A stretch of 64,000 bases of DNA from Clostridia bacterium (GCA_013316055.1 WSNM01000003.1:1-64000); one strand, 5' to 3'; numbered from the stretch's first letter, positions 42,646 through 51,689 are shown. Numbers and translations are program-made. The notes: generated by a model from the sequence alone, not told the origin.

Positions 42646-43647
42646 ATGAGTTATAAGCTTAGCATTGTGCGGTTGAACGGCGAAAATTTTTATAAAAACA
42701 GTCTGGACGGCTTTGTCGTAAGGCAAAGGGTTACGCAGTGCTGGCGGAAAGTAAACGGAAAATATGCGCTTGCGCCCGTTGATTATATCGAGGAATGGAG
42801 CCTGACGGAGCGCCAAAATAAGGCGAAAAGGGTTGTTGAGGCGGTAAAAAACGGCTCGGCGGCGTTTGCGGCGGTGGAAAACGGAGAAATTGTCGGGCTT
42901 GCGCTTTTGATAAATAAGCTGTTCGGAAAAAGCCGGCAATATATGGAGCTGGCGGAGCTTTACGTTGCCGAGCCTTGCCGCAGACGGGGCACGGGCAGGC
43001 TTCTGTTTGAAAAAGCCTGCGAGGCGGCAAAAAAGGCGGGCGCGGAAAAGCTGTATATATCCGCTCATTCCGCAAAGGAAAGCATTGCCGCATACACCAA
43101 ATACGGCTGTGTTTTTGCGGAGGAGCCGTCCTGCGTCCACGTTGAAAAGGAGCCGTTTGATTTGCAGCTGGAATATGATTTGCGTTTGCGCATTTACGAG
43201 GCGGACGACAAGCGCAAATTTATGGATTTGCTGTTGCTTGCGGACGAGCAAGCGGACATGGTTGAGCGCTATCTGCACAAGGGCACAATGTTTATTTTGG
43301 AGGAGTGCGGCGTTAAGGGGGAAATTATTGTAACAAATGAGGGAAACGGCGTGCTGGAAATTAAAAGCCTTGCAATTTTGCCCGAATTCCGGCGGCGCGG
43401 CTACGGAAGGGCGCTTATAGAATTTGTCTGCGAAAGGTACAAGGACGGCTTTGACACGGTTCAGGTCGGCACGGGCGACAGCCCTTTGACAATTCCGTTT
43501 TATATAAGCTGCGGGTTTACCCCCTCGCACACGGTGAAGGATTTTTTCACTGAAAATTACGACCACCCCATTATTGAGGCGGGCGTAATATTGAAGGACA
43601 TGATATATCTGACAAGGAAATTACATACGACCAAATATTTACAGTAA
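42646..43647 (+). CDS. Tandem GNAT acetyltransferase
   Basis: 333 aa with two GNAT domains. The first (about 60-185) has AELYVAEPCRRRGTGRLLFE, the second (about 190-325) KSLAILPEFRRRGYGRALIEF, each an acetyl-CoA R/Q-x-x-G-x-G/A loop. The end YDHPIIEAGVILKDMIYL is common in a Clostridia subfamily. The substrate is unknown. Separate fused domains suggest two acceptors or one active and one structural half. Confidence 0.88.
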   Translation: MSYKLSIVRLNGENFYKNSLDGFVVRQRVTQCWRKVNGKYALAPVDYIEEWSLTERQNKAKRVVEAVKNGSAAFAAVENGEIVGLALLINKLFGKSRQYMELAELYVAEPCRRRGTGRLLFEKACEAAKKAGAEKLYISAHSAKESIAAYTKYGCVFAEEPSCVHVEKEPFDLQLEYDLRLRIYEADDKRKFMDLLLLADEQADMVERYLHKGTMFILEECGVKGEIIVTNEGNGVLEIKSLAILPEFRRRGYGRALIEFVCERYKDGFDTVQVGTGDSPLTIPFYISCGFTPSHTVKDFFTENYDHPIIEAGVILKDMIYLTRKLHTTKYLQ

Positions 43648-43710
43648 TAAACGACCAACCTCCGCCCATACTAACTGCAGACGAAAGTCTTTTACAGGAA
43701 GGAGAAAAAG

Positions 43711-43902
43711 GTGGAAAAGTTTATCATCGGCCTTGCCGTAGGTATGGCGGGCGGCGCGTTGCTTGTTGCCAATAACTGCAAGCTTTTAAATCTTGTCAAG
43801 AAAAATCAGGAAGACATTATGAACAAGGCAGAAAAGTATATTGACAGCAAGCTTGAAGCGCTTGAAAACGCAGGCGAACAGTCTGCTTCACAGTCCGAGT
43901 AA
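43711..43902 (+). CDS. Small YtxH-like membrane protein
   Basis: 63 aa, GTG start with AAGGAG upstream. A Gly-rich hydrophobic helix (FIIGLAVGMAGGALLVA) followed by a Lys/Glu-rich coiled tail resembles YtxH-type proteins. Function unknown. Confidence 0.7.
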   Translation: MEKFIIGLAVGMAGGALLVANNCKLLNLVKKNQEDIMNKAEKYIDSKLEALENAGEQSASQSE

Positions 43903-43952
43903 TTCGGAAGAATATTGCCGCGGCGCGTCCGCGGCAATTTACTTTGAAACGC

Positions 43953-43981
43953 TTGTAAAAGCCGCGCGGCTGTGATATAAT
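43953..43981 (+). promoter_or_regulatory. Promoter of ruvX, predicted leaderless
   Basis: TTGTAA (43953-43958), 17 bp, TATAAT (43976-43981); the ATG at 43988 lies six bases after the -10 box. The earlier ATG (43982) would precede the transcript start. Confidence 0.75.
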
Positions 43982-43987
43982 ATGCGT

Positions 43988-44419
43988 ATGGAAAGATACG
44001 TCGCTTTCGACATAGGCGATAAAAGAATAGGCGTTGCCATATCCGACCCGTTCAACACCTACGCGCTGCCCTCGGAAACCTATTTCCGTCAGGGCTTTGA
44101 CAAGGACGTTGCCGCGATTGCCATGCTTGCAAGGCAAAAGGGCGCAACGGCGATTATTTGCGGTCTGCCCGTAAATTTTGACGGTACAGAGGCGTTGCAG
44201 ACGGCAAAAGCCAGACGCTTTATAGAGGCGTTGAAGGCGCAGACAAGCTTGCCCGTGATTTGCGAGGACGAGCGGTTCACCACCAAAATGGCGCACGAAA
44301 CGCTGATTAGCGAGGGAATGCGGCGCGAAAAGCGGAAAATGTACGTTGACGCGCTTGCCGCCGCGAATATTCTGGACGGGTATCTTGCTAAAATCAACAA
44401 AAAAGGAGAACAACTGTGA
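43988..44419 (+). CDS. ruvX: Holliday-junction resolvase-like RuvX/YqgF
   Basis: 143 aa. RNase H-like fold starting VAFDIGDKRIGVAISD, then IICGLPVNFDGTE and DERFTTKMA, ending YVDALAAANILDGYL: the catalytic Asp, Glu and Asp are present. It takes part in rRNA maturation or recombination. The stop overlaps the start of the DUF1292 gene, a common Bacillota pairing. The start is fixed by the leaderless promoter. Confidence 0.95.
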   Translation: MERYVAFDIGDKRIGVAISDPFNTYALPSETYFRQGFDKDVAAIAMLARQKGATAIICGLPVNFDGTEALQTAKARRFIEALKAQTSLPVICEDERFTTKMAHETLISEGMRREKRKMYVDALAAANILDGYLAKINKKGEQL

Positions 44420-44727
44420 GCAAAGAAAACCTTAACGCGCCCGAAGAATTCGATGAGGATGCGGCGGAGATTATAGAGCTTATCGACGACGATGGAAACG
44501 AGCTGAAATTTAAGATTTTAGACGTTGTAAAATACAAGGGGGAAAAATACGCGCTGTTGCTTGCCGCCGAGCCCGACGATGAGTTTACCGAAAACGACGT
44601 GGTTATTTTCCGTCTGAACGAAGCCGAGGAGGCGTTGGAGCCCGTTGAGGACGACAAGCTGCTGGACGAGGTGTTTGAGTATTTTATGAACGAGGACGAC
44701 GGCGATGAAGCCGAAGAAGTAAACTGA
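44416..44727 (+). CDS. DUF1292 acidic protein
   Basis: 103 aa, GTG start overlapping the ruvX stop. Contains EIIELIDDDGNELKFKILDVVKYKGEKYALLL, typical of DUF1292 (YrzB-like), flanked by acidic tails. Function unknown; in Bacillota it usually follows ruvX. Confidence 0.92.
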   Translation: MSKENLNAPEEFDEDAAEIIELIDDDGNELKFKILDVVKYKGEKYALLLAAEPDDEFTENDVVIFRLNEAEEALEPVEDDKLLDEVFEYFMNEDDGDEAEEVN

Positions 44728-44745
44728 TTTATTGTTAAAATATAA

Positions 44746-44788
44746 CCCCCGCCGACGCGCGTTTTAAGCACGTCGGCGGGGGTGTTTT
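44746..44788. terminator. Bidirectional terminator between DUF1292 and SDR genes
   Basis: CCCCCGCCGACG (44746-44757) pairs with 44771-44782 and is followed by TGTTTTTT. Confidence 0.85.
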
Positions 44789-45580
44789 TTATTTGCAGTA
44801 CATTTTATAAATTATGTAGTTTATAAGCCTTACGGGCAACAGCCTTGATAAAAACACTTCCAGCTTGGAAGCAAGCCCGACAGAAGCCCTGAGCGGCGGA
44901 TTTTTGCGGCGGGCGACCTTGTATACCACCCTTGCAACCGCCTCGGGGCTTTTGCCGCGACGCTCGTCCCGAGCCATTTTTTCAACCGATTTTATTGCGC
45001 GCGCGTTTGTGCCCTCGCACAGCCTTGCTTCCGTAAAGCCCGTCTTTGTATCGCCGGGCAAGACTGCGCAGACCTTTATATTATATGGCTTTAATTCGTT
45101 TGCAAGCGCGCGCGAAAACACCTCTACCCCCGCTTTGGTCGCCGAATACATCGCCTGATAGGGGAGCGGCATAATTCCGCCCACGGACGAGATATTTATA
45201 ATTTTTGCGCCACACGCGCCGTTTTGGGCATTGCCCCGCATATATGGCACGGTTTTGGAGCAAAGCACGCACAAGGCAGTTAGATTTACGCCGACAATTC
45301 TTTCTATACCTTCGGGCGAGGCGTCTTCAATGGCGCCCGCTATGCCTATGCCCGCGTTGTTTACAAGCACGTCGATTTTTCCCTCGCGGGTGTGAATTTC
45401 CTTTAAAATGCCGTCGATTGCGGCGTAATCGCAAACGTCTGCGGAAAAGCACATAAAATCCGTGCCCGAATACTGCCTTCTTGCAATGCCGTAAACCTTA
45501 TAGCCCTTGGATATTAGCAGCTTGGCGCATGCAAGCCCTATGCCGCTTGTTGCGCCCGTTATAACAGCGATTTTTTGCAT
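44789..45580 (-). CDS. Short-chain dehydrogenase/reductase
   Basis: 263 aa from the ATG at 45580. Cofactor loop TGATSGIGLA, NNAG (NAGIG), catalytic Ser in INISSVGG and YSATK with Tyr and Lys. Specificity unknown; the classical SDR length and a hydrophobic C-terminus (LLPVRLINYIIYKMY) suggest membrane association and lipid-like substrates (inference). Confidence 0.9.
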   Translation of the reverse strand: MQKIAVITGATSGIGLACAKLLISKGYKVYGIARRQYSGTDFMCFSADVCDYAAIDGILKEIHTREGKIDVLVNNAGIGIAGAIEDASPEGIERIVGVNLTALCVLCSKTVPYMRGNAQNGACGAKIINISSVGGIMPLPYQAMYSATKAGVEVFSRALANELKPYNIKVCAVLPGDTKTGFTEARLCEGTNARAIKSVEKMARDERRGKSPEAVARVVYKVARRKNPPLRASVGLASKLEVFLSRLLPVRLINYIIYKMYCK

Positions 45581-45687
45581 GGTTAATACAATTACCCCCG
45601 TAATATGGCTGACCTTTGCATATTTGCCGACCATTTACGCCGATTATTATATAACCTTACGCATGCGTTTGTCAATAAAGCAAATTG

Positions 45688-46290
45688 TCAGCCCTGCAAA
45701 TTTTTTATCTGCAATCTTAAAAGAGAATTTTCGTCCGTAAGCCTTTTAAGGAGGGTTGTAAGGCGCTTGTTCTCTTCCTTTAACGAGGCGGCAAGTCTGT
45801 CGTAAAGTCCGTTTATCTCCTCCTCTATGCGGGCGCGCGCCTCGTCCGCGCCGCTTTTAAGCCCGCACTCGCGCATAAGCCGCTCTATACGCTCCGGCTG
45901 TTTTGCGGCGACGTTGCGGTACTTGTTCTGATAGCGCAGCATAAGCTTGTCGTCGCCCTTTGACAGATTTAAGACCGCCCTGCGTACGGATATGCCCTTG
46001 CTCTTCTGGATTAAAATTTCCTTTAAAATTTTGTCTGTTTCCACCTCGGAAAAGGGTATAATTTTGCCCGCTTTAAGCTCGGTGCCCTGCAAGAGCGAGC
46101 GCACGCGGCTGTCGCCCGTACAGCGCAGAAGCGCGTAATAATAATTTCTTACGCTGCCCTTGGCTCTGCCCGTTTTTTTTGCGTATGAGGCAAACAGCCC
46201 CGAAAGCGATTTGCCGCTTTTTTTGCCCGTGCTGACATAGTCCACAAGTCTTTTTGCTTCTTCTTCCGTATAGCCGTTTATTTTATTCAT
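45688..46290 (-). CDS. Putative DNA-binding protein with Myb/RsfA-like repeats and coiled coil
   Basis: 200 aa. Residues about 1-65 and 70-135 look like two related helical modules (GYTEEEAKRLVDYVSTG; YYYALLRC; KILKEILIQKSKGISVRRAVLNLSKGD), reminiscent of Myb/RsfA-type HTH repeats of Clostridia. The C-terminal third is a coiled coil (LKEENKRLTTLLKRLTDEN). A regulatory role is likely but not proven. Confidence 0.65.
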   Translation of the reverse strand: MNKINGYTEEEAKRLVDYVSTGKKSGKSLSGLFASYAKKTGRAKGSVRNYYYALLRCTGDSRVRSLLQGTELKAGKIIPFSEVETDKILKEILIQKSKGISVRRAVLNLSKGDDKLMLRYQNKYRNVAAKQPERIERLMRECGLKSGADEARARIEEEINGLYDRLAASLKEENKRLTTLLKRLTDENSLLRLQIKNLQG

Positions 46291-46378
46291 AAATTATGTC
46301 CTCCGCATTATTTGTTGACATAATTTTTACAGTTAATACATTAAATAATAAAAAGCGTTTATTGCGTGCGGGGCGGTT

Positions 46379-47305
46379 ATGAGGGTTTATTTTTTGTCGT
46401 ACAAGCCCGCCATATTGAAGCTGAACGGGCTTTATGTGGGCGGGATAGATTTATTCGAGAGGCATATCGAGCTGGAAATTGCAGACAGCGTGCTTGCGGA
46501 GATTGTGCCCGGTGAAAATTTACAGCCCGTGAACTTTTTTATAAACGAGCAGCTGCTGTTTTGCCCGCCCGAGTTTATGGACGTGTATTTAATGGAAAAC
46601 GAGGCGCTTATTTATATCCGCGAATACGGCTGCAAGGACGCGAGAATTTCCGTCATTGCGCAGACGCGCTTTTGCGGCAGCCTTGTAACCGTGTTCTCGC
46701 AGAACGGCTGCAACCTGTCGGTAGACGGCGCGGACTGCTCGCCGTCGCCCTTGCCTGCGAGGTTTGCAAATGCAAGGTTTGAGGAGAAAATGCTGTGCGG
46801 CTATCCCGTGCTTGCAATTTGGGGCGGGAATATGCTGTGTTTACTGTCCGACAAGGGCAAAAAAATATTTATGAACGAGGTGGAAAATGCCGACTTCGGC
46901 GACAGCCTGAAAATTACCGCCGCATTCGAAACGTGCACCTCTGCAAAGGCGGTATGCACCTACGGTTACAACGGCGAGGCGCTTACGCTGACGGCGAGCA
47001 GGACGGTTGAAACGCGGCCGCCCGAAAAAAATATACTGCATTTTGCTTTTTTCGAGAGCGTGCTGACGTGCGGGGATTATGCCGGATACCTTGACGGCGA
47101 GCTGCGGAAAAAGGCGGACGCTTTGAAGCAGTATCTGGGCGAATACATAGGCGTGACGGTGCCGACCGAAAAATTTTACGCCGAGCACGGCGACATACGC
47201 GCGGCGGGGCTGGTGTATCCCAAGGCGCAAAATTTGTTCGAGGTAAGGTATTACGCCGTGGAGATTACCGACGGCAAAATAAGCAACGTTTTCCCCGTGG
47301 AATAG
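46379..47305 (+). CDS. Unknown 308-aa protein
   Basis: No signal peptide or membrane segment and no recognised family. The sequence is mainly beta-type with many Cys and aromatic residues (ILKLNGLYVGGIDLFERHIEL at the start, similar to carbohydrate-recognition or PEGA-like strands). It is divergent from the coiled-coil gene and is followed by its own terminator. A conserved cytoplasmic protein is likely; function unknown. Confidence 0.75.
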   Translation: MRVYFLSYKPAILKLNGLYVGGIDLFERHIELEIADSVLAEIVPGENLQPVNFFINEQLLFCPPEFMDVYLMENEALIYIREYGCKDARISVIAQTRFCGSLVTVFSQNGCNLSVDGADCSPSPLPARFANARFEEKMLCGYPVLAIWGGNMLCLLSDKGKKIFMNEVENADFGDSLKITAAFETCTSAKAVCTYGYNGEALTLTASRTVETRPPEKNILHFAFFESVLTCGDYAGYLDGELRKKADALKQYLGEYIGVTVPTEKFYAEHGDIRAAGLVYPKAQNLFEVRYYAVEITDGKISNVFPVE

Positions 47306-47340
47306 CGGTAAATACGGCATATTCGGGGGGATAGCATAGC

Positions 47341-47377
47341 GGCGCGGAGCTTTTGTATAAGCTCCGCGCCGAATTTT
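47341..47377 (+). terminator. Terminator after unknown gene
   Basis: GGCGCGGAGCTT and AAGCTCCGCGCC pair perfectly (47341-47370) and are followed by GAATTTTT. Confidence 0.8.
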
Positions 47378-47399
47378 TACATATTGAATTTTGACGTAA

Positions 47400-49475
47400 T
47401 CAGCGGGAACGCGAGCCGCCGCCACCGCCGCCTCCGCCGGAGGAGCCGCCGCGACCACCGCCGCCTCCGCCGCCGCTACCCGAGGAACGGGGCGCGCCGA
47501 GCATACTGCTGTAAACAATGCACCTTGTAACCCAATGCACGTTGATATTATCCTCCAACACCTTAGGCATATTGATATTTTTGAGCGCGGCAAACCTTTT
47601 TTGAACCTTGTCGCTTATGCCCATTATCATGCACCACGGCAGAATTTCGGAAAAATAGTCGGGGTTTTCGTCAAACAGCAGCTCTATACGCGAGAGCTCG
47701 GCAGTGAGCAAAAACCGCTTAAACCCGAGGATTTTGCCGTAGGTTTTGTTTGCGTCCTCCGTTCTTTTGCCGACAAAGGCGGGCAGGATAAACGAGCAAA
47801 CGAAGTATATTGCGGGGGCAATGTACAAAATGCAGGCGTAGTCGTACAGCGGCATACCGAACTGTGCGACAAAAGCGCCGTAAGGCATTGCATAGAATGC
47901 GACGGGAAAAATGAGGATAAGCGCGTTTGCAAGCGACGGGCCCGAGCTGAAAAAGATTGTGCCCGCGAACGTGCCCGCGGCAAGAAAGATAAGGAAAAAC
48001 AGCGGGAAGAAGGTTGAGGCGATTATACTGCTGTATACCATAATAGCCGCCGAGGGGACAAGCCCGAGAAAGGCGATAAGCCTGCGCACGCCGCTGACGG
48101 GGACGGTGATTTTATTTAATTTGACAGACGAGGCAAGCGACTGCGTTGCATTGTAAAGCTTGCGCTGACTGCTTGACCTGCCGCGCTTGAACACCGCGGT
48201 TGCAAACACCTCGTCGCTGCCGCCGATGCCCGAAAACAGAGTATTGAAGTACTCGCGCTCTGCCGAGCTGTCGAAATATTTTTTGCCCGACAGTAAAACC
48301 TTTTCCGCAACGTCGTCGCTGTGACCAACGTTTTCCGGAAGCTGATAATTTTTGTCCTGTTCGGTATTTCTGCGAAGAATAAGGTTGCTTTTACCGTCCT
48401 TGGTTATGCTTATAAGACCCATATCCGCCCATTTTAGGATAAGCGCGGCGGCGTCCTGCGTTTTGACCGCCTTGTGCCAGATTGCGGAAAATTCCATAAC
48501 CGAAACGCCCTCCGGCGGGTAGAACTCCACCGTTTCCACGGGCTTTTTAGGTAAATTTTTTGCGAACAGCACTACTGCCGCGATTGTTGCAGCGACTGCG
48601 AGCGCGGCAAACGCCCAATAATACCAATACATGGTTATGCCGCCCGTAAAGGTGCCCTTTGGAAGAATGACCTGAACGGTTAAGCCGCTTGTCAGTCTTG
48701 CAGTTTCCACCTCTACTATATTTCCGTTGACAGTAAGCCTTTCGAAATCGGCGGGCGACCAGCTGCTCTTGCCCATGCGCGCGGTTACGTCGCTGTCGTT
48801 AAGCGCAACACCCTCGGGGAAGGTGAGCTTTGCAGAAAAGCTTTCAGTGCGATTCATTGCATAGCCGAAAACGTCGTACGTCAAGTCGTCGAAGGCGGAA
48901 ACGCGGTCGTCGCCCATATCGTACTTATATTTAAGCACGAAGGAATACGGACGGTTGGGCTGGAGCGTGGAGCCGTCCGTCTTTTTCATTTCGATAGAAT
49001 AAAAATCCGACAGATACATTTCGTCGCTCGGGGGAAGAATGTGCCAATCGCAATCGCCGCCGTCGAGCGTGGCGGAAATATCAGAAATTTTGGCAAAATA
49101 GCTTTTGCCGCTGATTTTTTTGCCGTTGACATAGCGCGTGGTTTTGCTTTGGCGCTGAATGTCGCGGATTAGGCTTGTTTTGCCGGTACGCGACCAGCGT
49201 GCGACAAGCGTTTCGGTTACTTCGAGCGTTTTGTCACTGTTTATTGTTGCCTCGAACCGAACGCTGTCAAAGCTGAAAACCGTTTGCTCCCAATCGTCCA
49301 CTGGCACTGCCGTGCTTGCAGCCGACGCGGCGTTTGCAGTTGGCGTATTGCTTGCGGTTGGCGTATTGCTTGCGCCGAAAAGCCCGCCGAGGGCGCACAC
49401 CGCCGCCACGGCAAGGCACAGCGCCGCGCAGACAAAGGCCGACAGCGCAAAAATGCTGTTTTTTCTGTTTTTCAT
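47400..49475 (-). CDS. DUF2207 membrane protein with poly-Gly tail
   Basis: 691 aa. Signal segment (about 8-32), extracytoplasmic beta domain (about 60-270; FSFDSVRFEATINSDKTLEVTETL is the DUF2207 start), a transmembrane helix near 285-305, a cytoplasmic region with winged-helix character (about 320-450), four more hydrophobic helices (about 455-590), and a C-terminus of Gly/Ser runs ending SRSR. Function unknown; the Gly tail is a hallmark of this family. Confidence 0.9.
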   Translation of the reverse strand: MKNRKNSIFALSAFVCAALCLAVAAVCALGGLFGASNTPTASNTPTANAASAASTAVPVDDWEQTVFSFDSVRFEATINSDKTLEVTETLVARWSRTGKTSLIRDIQRQSKTTRYVNGKKISGKSYFAKISDISATLDGGDCDWHILPPSDEMYLSDFYSIEMKKTDGSTLQPNRPYSFVLKYKYDMGDDRVSAFDDLTYDVFGYAMNRTESFSAKLTFPEGVALNDSDVTARMGKSSWSPADFERLTVNGNIVEVETARLTSGLTVQVILPKGTFTGGITMYWYYWAFAALAVAATIAAVVLFAKNLPKKPVETVEFYPPEGVSVMEFSAIWHKAVKTQDAAALILKWADMGLISITKDGKSNLILRRNTEQDKNYQLPENVGHSDDVAEKVLLSGKKYFDSSAEREYFNTLFSGIGGSDEVFATAVFKRGRSSSQRKLYNATQSLASSVKLNKITVPVSGVRRLIAFLGLVPSAAIMVYSSIIASTFFPLFFLIFLAAGTFAGTIFFSSGPSLANALILIFPVAFYAMPYGAFVAQFGMPLYDYACILYIAPAIYFVCSFILPAFVGKRTEDANKTYGKILGFKRFLLTAELSRIELLFDENPDYFSEILPWCMIMGISDKVQKRFAALKNINMPKVLEDNINVHWVTRCIVYSSMLGAPRSSGSGGGGGGGRGGSSGGGGGGGGSRSR

Positions 49476-49487
49476 AAAGCTCTCCCG

Positions 49488-49847
49488 TTAGCCTTTCACA
49501 TATTTTTTCATCATTTGATAGGTCGCCTCTGAAATGCAGTGCTCCATTTCGCAGGCGTCGGAGTCGGCGTCGAGCGCGTTTACGCCGTGCATTTGAAGGA
49601 AATCGCGGATTATGCAGTGGCGGGCGTACACCCTTTCCGCATAGTCGCGCCCCGCGGCGGTAAGAAAAAGGTGCAGACCGTCGCATTCTATAAATCCGCT
49701 TTCCGTAAGGGCTTTTACCGCCTTTTGCACGGCGGGCTGGGACACGCCGATTTTACGCGCAACCTCTACCCTGTGTACAAATTCGCTTTGCTGCGAAAGC
49801 AATAAAATACATTCGAGATAATCTTCCGCTGAACGGTTGGTTTTCAT
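49488..49847 (-). CDS. DtxR/MntR-family metal-dependent repressor
   Basis: 119 aa from the ATG at 49847. Start SAEDYLECILLLSQ and winged helix (VARKIGVSQPAVQKAVKALTESGFIE), then the dimer region with metal ligands around CEMEHCIS. It senses manganese or iron and represses uptake genes. It is 12 bp upstream of the DUF2207 gene, so they may be co-transcribed. The promoter predicts a leaderless mRNA. Confidence 0.9.
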   Translation of the reverse strand: MKTNRSAEDYLECILLLSQQSEFVHRVEVARKIGVSQPAVQKAVKALTESGFIECDGLHLFLTAAGRDYAERVYARHCIIRDFLQMHGVNALDADSDACEMEHCISEATYQMMKKYVKG

Positions 49848-49854
49848 ACAAAAT

Positions 49855-49883
49855 ATTATAATACAAATTAATTTATGTGTCAA
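49855..49883 (-). promoter_or_regulatory. Promoter of mntR-like gene, predicted leaderless
   Basis: TTGACA (49883-49878), 17 bp, TATAAT (49860-49855); the ATG at 49847 lies seven bases after the -10 box. Confidence 0.8.
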
Positions 49884-49906
49884 CTTATAAAAATTTTATC
49901 AAAGCC

Positions 49907-49936
49907 TTGACAAAAAACGACATACGGGCATATAAT
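49907..49936 (+). promoter_or_regulatory. Promoter of DUF975 gene
   Basis: TTGACA (49907-49912), 18 bp, TATAAT (49931-49936). Confidence 0.75.
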
Positions 49937-49992
49937 AACGGCGTTAATGCGTACATATTATTGTGCGCGCAATTTAAAGGAGAGTTGAAAAA

Positions 49993-50625
49993 ATGTTGAA
50001 GGCAAGAGATTTCAGAAAACAGGCATGGAATTCGCTGAACGGGCTTTGGGGAACCATGGCGCTTGTTACGTTGGTTTTTGTTGCGATAATGAGCCTGAGC
50101 GGCGGAATACCGTTCGGCTTTTATATCATAGGCGGACCGCTGACGCTGGGCGCAACGCAGATTTATATGAGCATTATAAGAAAGAACCGCAAGCCCGAGA
50201 TAGGACAGCTTTTTGACGGGTTTAACAACTTCGGCAGCTCGTTAATACTGTACATATTAAACGAATTGTTGATTTTTTTGTGGTCTATGCTGTTTATTAT
50301 CCCCGGCATTATCAAGTCGTATTCGTACAGCATGAGCTTTTACGTGCTTGCGGATAACCCCGCAATGTCGCCCAACGATGCAAGAAAAAAGTCTATGGAG
50401 CTGATGAAGGGCAACAAATGGCGTTTGTTCTGCCTTGATTTAAGCTTTATCGGCTGGAACCTTTTAACGGTTATAACGTTTGGCATTGCGTCCTTCTGGG
50501 TTACGCCGTACAGGGAAACGGCATTTGCGGCATTCTATCAGAATTTGTTGGTTGAGCAGGGACTTGTAACGCCCGAGGCGCCCGCAGATGAAGCATACGA
50601 GGACACTGCGGCAAGCGAAATTTAA
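49993..50625 (+). CDS. DUF975 integral membrane protein
   Basis: 210 aa. Start RDFRKQAWNSLNGLWG and FIIPGIIKSYSYSMSFYVLADNPAMSPNDARKKSMELMKGNK are family hallmarks. Four to five membrane helices and an acidic tail. Function unknown. AAAGGAGAG lies before the ATG. Confidence 0.93.
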   Translation: MLKARDFRKQAWNSLNGLWGTMALVTLVFVAIMSLSGGIPFGFYIIGGPLTLGATQIYMSIIRKNRKPEIGQLFDGFNNFGSSLILYILNELLIFLWSMLFIIPGIIKSYSYSMSFYVLADNPAMSPNDARKKSMELMKGNKWRLFCLDLSFIGWNLLTVITFGIASFWVTPYRETAFAAFYQNLLVEQGLVTPEAPADEAYEDTAASEI

Positions 50626-50646
50626 ATTTTGTTGATAAGTATTTTA

Positions 50647-50682
50647 AAAGCCGCCGCACGGCAATTGCCGTGCGGCGGCTTT
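50647..50682. terminator. Bidirectional terminator
   Basis: A perfect 18-bp palindromic stem AAAGCCGCC...GGCGGCTTT between the convergent DUF975 and DUF6809-like genes. Confidence 0.85.
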
Positions 50683-50694
50683 ATTGTTTGCGGC

Positions 50695-50910
50695 TTAGCT
50701 TAACCCGTTGAGGACGATATTAATGCCGACCTTGACGCCCTCCTCGTAGTCTGCCTTGCTAAGCATATCGTTAAGCCCGAAAAGCTTATCGAGCACCTCT
50801 TCGAATAAATTTAACTGCTCTTTGCTAAGCGTTGCAGTAAACTGCCCGTAGCTTTTAAGCGCGCTTTGCTGCATTTGTTTATATTCTTCCGTTTCCGTTA
50901 CCGATTGCAT
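50695..50910 (-). CDS. DUF6809-like small helical protein (module A)
   Basis: 71 aa from the ATG at 50910. Helical throughout; the motif DYEEGVKVGINIVLNGL near the C-terminus matches FTEGFKIGLLVGLEVF in the protein at 55181. Transcribed divergently from an XRE gene, with the operator in its promoter spacer. It may be a partner of the repressor, as in small two-gene regulatory or toxin-antitoxin-like modules. Function unknown. Confidence 0.75.
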   Translation of the reverse strand: MQSVTETEEYKQMQQSALKSYGQFTATLSKEQLNLFEEVLDKLFGLNDMLSKADYEEGVKVGINIVLNGLS

Positions 50911-50928
50911 AATTTTTACCTCTATATA

Positions 50929-50957
50929 ATAATATCCTACAAAAATTAGGAAGTCAA
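50929..50957 (-). promoter_or_regulatory. Module A promoter with palindrome in spacer
   Basis: TTGACT (50957-50952), 17 bp, TATTAT (50934-50929). The spacer 50935-50951 is itself the inverted repeat TCCTA-N7-TAGGA, the presumed XRE operator; another TAGGAA half site lies at 50965-50970. Confidence 0.75.
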
Positions 50958-50993
50958 CAAAATATAGGAACATTATTATAGAATTTAATTATT

Positions 50994-51203
50994 ATGAAGG
51001 ATAATTATCTTGGGCAGACAATAAAAGCGCTGAGGAAAGAGCAGGGCTTATCGCAAAGAAGGCTTGGCGAGCTGATTGGGTTCAGCAATCAGACGGTAAG
51101 CTTTTGGGAAAGCGGAAGAATGGAGCCGAATGCCGACACCTTGGTTAAGCTTGCAAAATATTTCAATGTATCAACCGATTATCTGCTTGGGTTGGAGGAT
51201 TGA
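50994..51203 (+). CDS. XRE-family regulator (module A)
   Basis: 69 aa, consisting only of an HTH_3 domain (IKALRKEQGLSQRRLGELIGFSNQTVSFWESG) and a short end VSTDYLLGLED. No ribosome site is visible before the ATG. It probably controls itself and the divergent gene. Confidence 0.9.
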   Translation: MKDNYLGQTIKALRKEQGLSQRRLGELIGFSNQTVSFWESGRMEPNADTLVKLAKYFNVSTDYLLGLED

Positions 51204-51246
51204 CCCCCCTAAGGCAGGGGATTTGATTTGCGGTATAAAAAATATC

Positions 51247-51290
51247 CCGCCCCGAACGGCGTTGCGCCGTTCGGGGCGGGTTCATTATTC
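51247..51290 (-). terminator. Terminator of rplJ-rplL operon
   Basis: A 16-bp perfect GC-rich hairpin (CCCGCCCCGAACGGCG with its complement, 51247-51281); on the minus strand it is followed by ATATTTTTT. Confidence 0.85.
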
Positions 51291-51311
51291 AGATAAATTT
51301 ACAAGCCGAAA

Positions 51312-51689
51312 TTACTCGAGAACTGCGGTTGCGCCTGCTGCTTTAAGGTCAGCAAGGATTTTTTCCGCATCTTCCTTAGCAACGTTCTCTTTAAGCACGC
51401 CGCCCTTTTCAACTGCGGTTTTAGCTTCTACAAGGCCAAGACCGGTGAATGCGCGTACAACCTTGATAACGTCGATTTTCTTAGCGCCTGCGTCCTTGAG
51501 GACTACGTTGAACTCGGTCTTTTCCTCAGCTGCCGCTGCGGGAGCTCCGCCTGCTGCGGGAGCTGCCGCAACTGCTACGGGAGCCGCTGCGCTTACGCCG
51601 AATTTCTCTTCAAGAGCCTTTACAAGCTCGCTTGCTTCGATAAGGGTTAAGCCTTCGATTTCGGTAATGATTTTATTGATATCTGCCAT
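51312..51689 (-). CDS. rplL: 50S ribosomal protein L7/L12
   Basis: 125 aa. N-terminal dimer domain ([26 protein letters not shown]), Ala-rich hinge (about 33-55) and C-terminal domain [21 protein letters not shown]. It forms the ribosome stalk that recruits translation GTPases. The operon ends here; rpoB does not follow as it does in most Bacillota. Confidence 0.98.
   Translation of the reverse strand: MADINKIITEIEGLTLIEASELVKALEEKFGVSAAAPVAVAAAPAAGGAPAAAAEEKTEFNVVLKDAGAKKIDVIKVVRAFTGLGLVEAKTAVEKGGVLKENVAKEDAEKILADLKAAGATAVLE

Noticed and set aside
42607..43566. 319-aa minus-strand ORF opposite the GNAT gene
   Set aside because: Shadow frame; the plus strand carries two recognisable GNAT domains.
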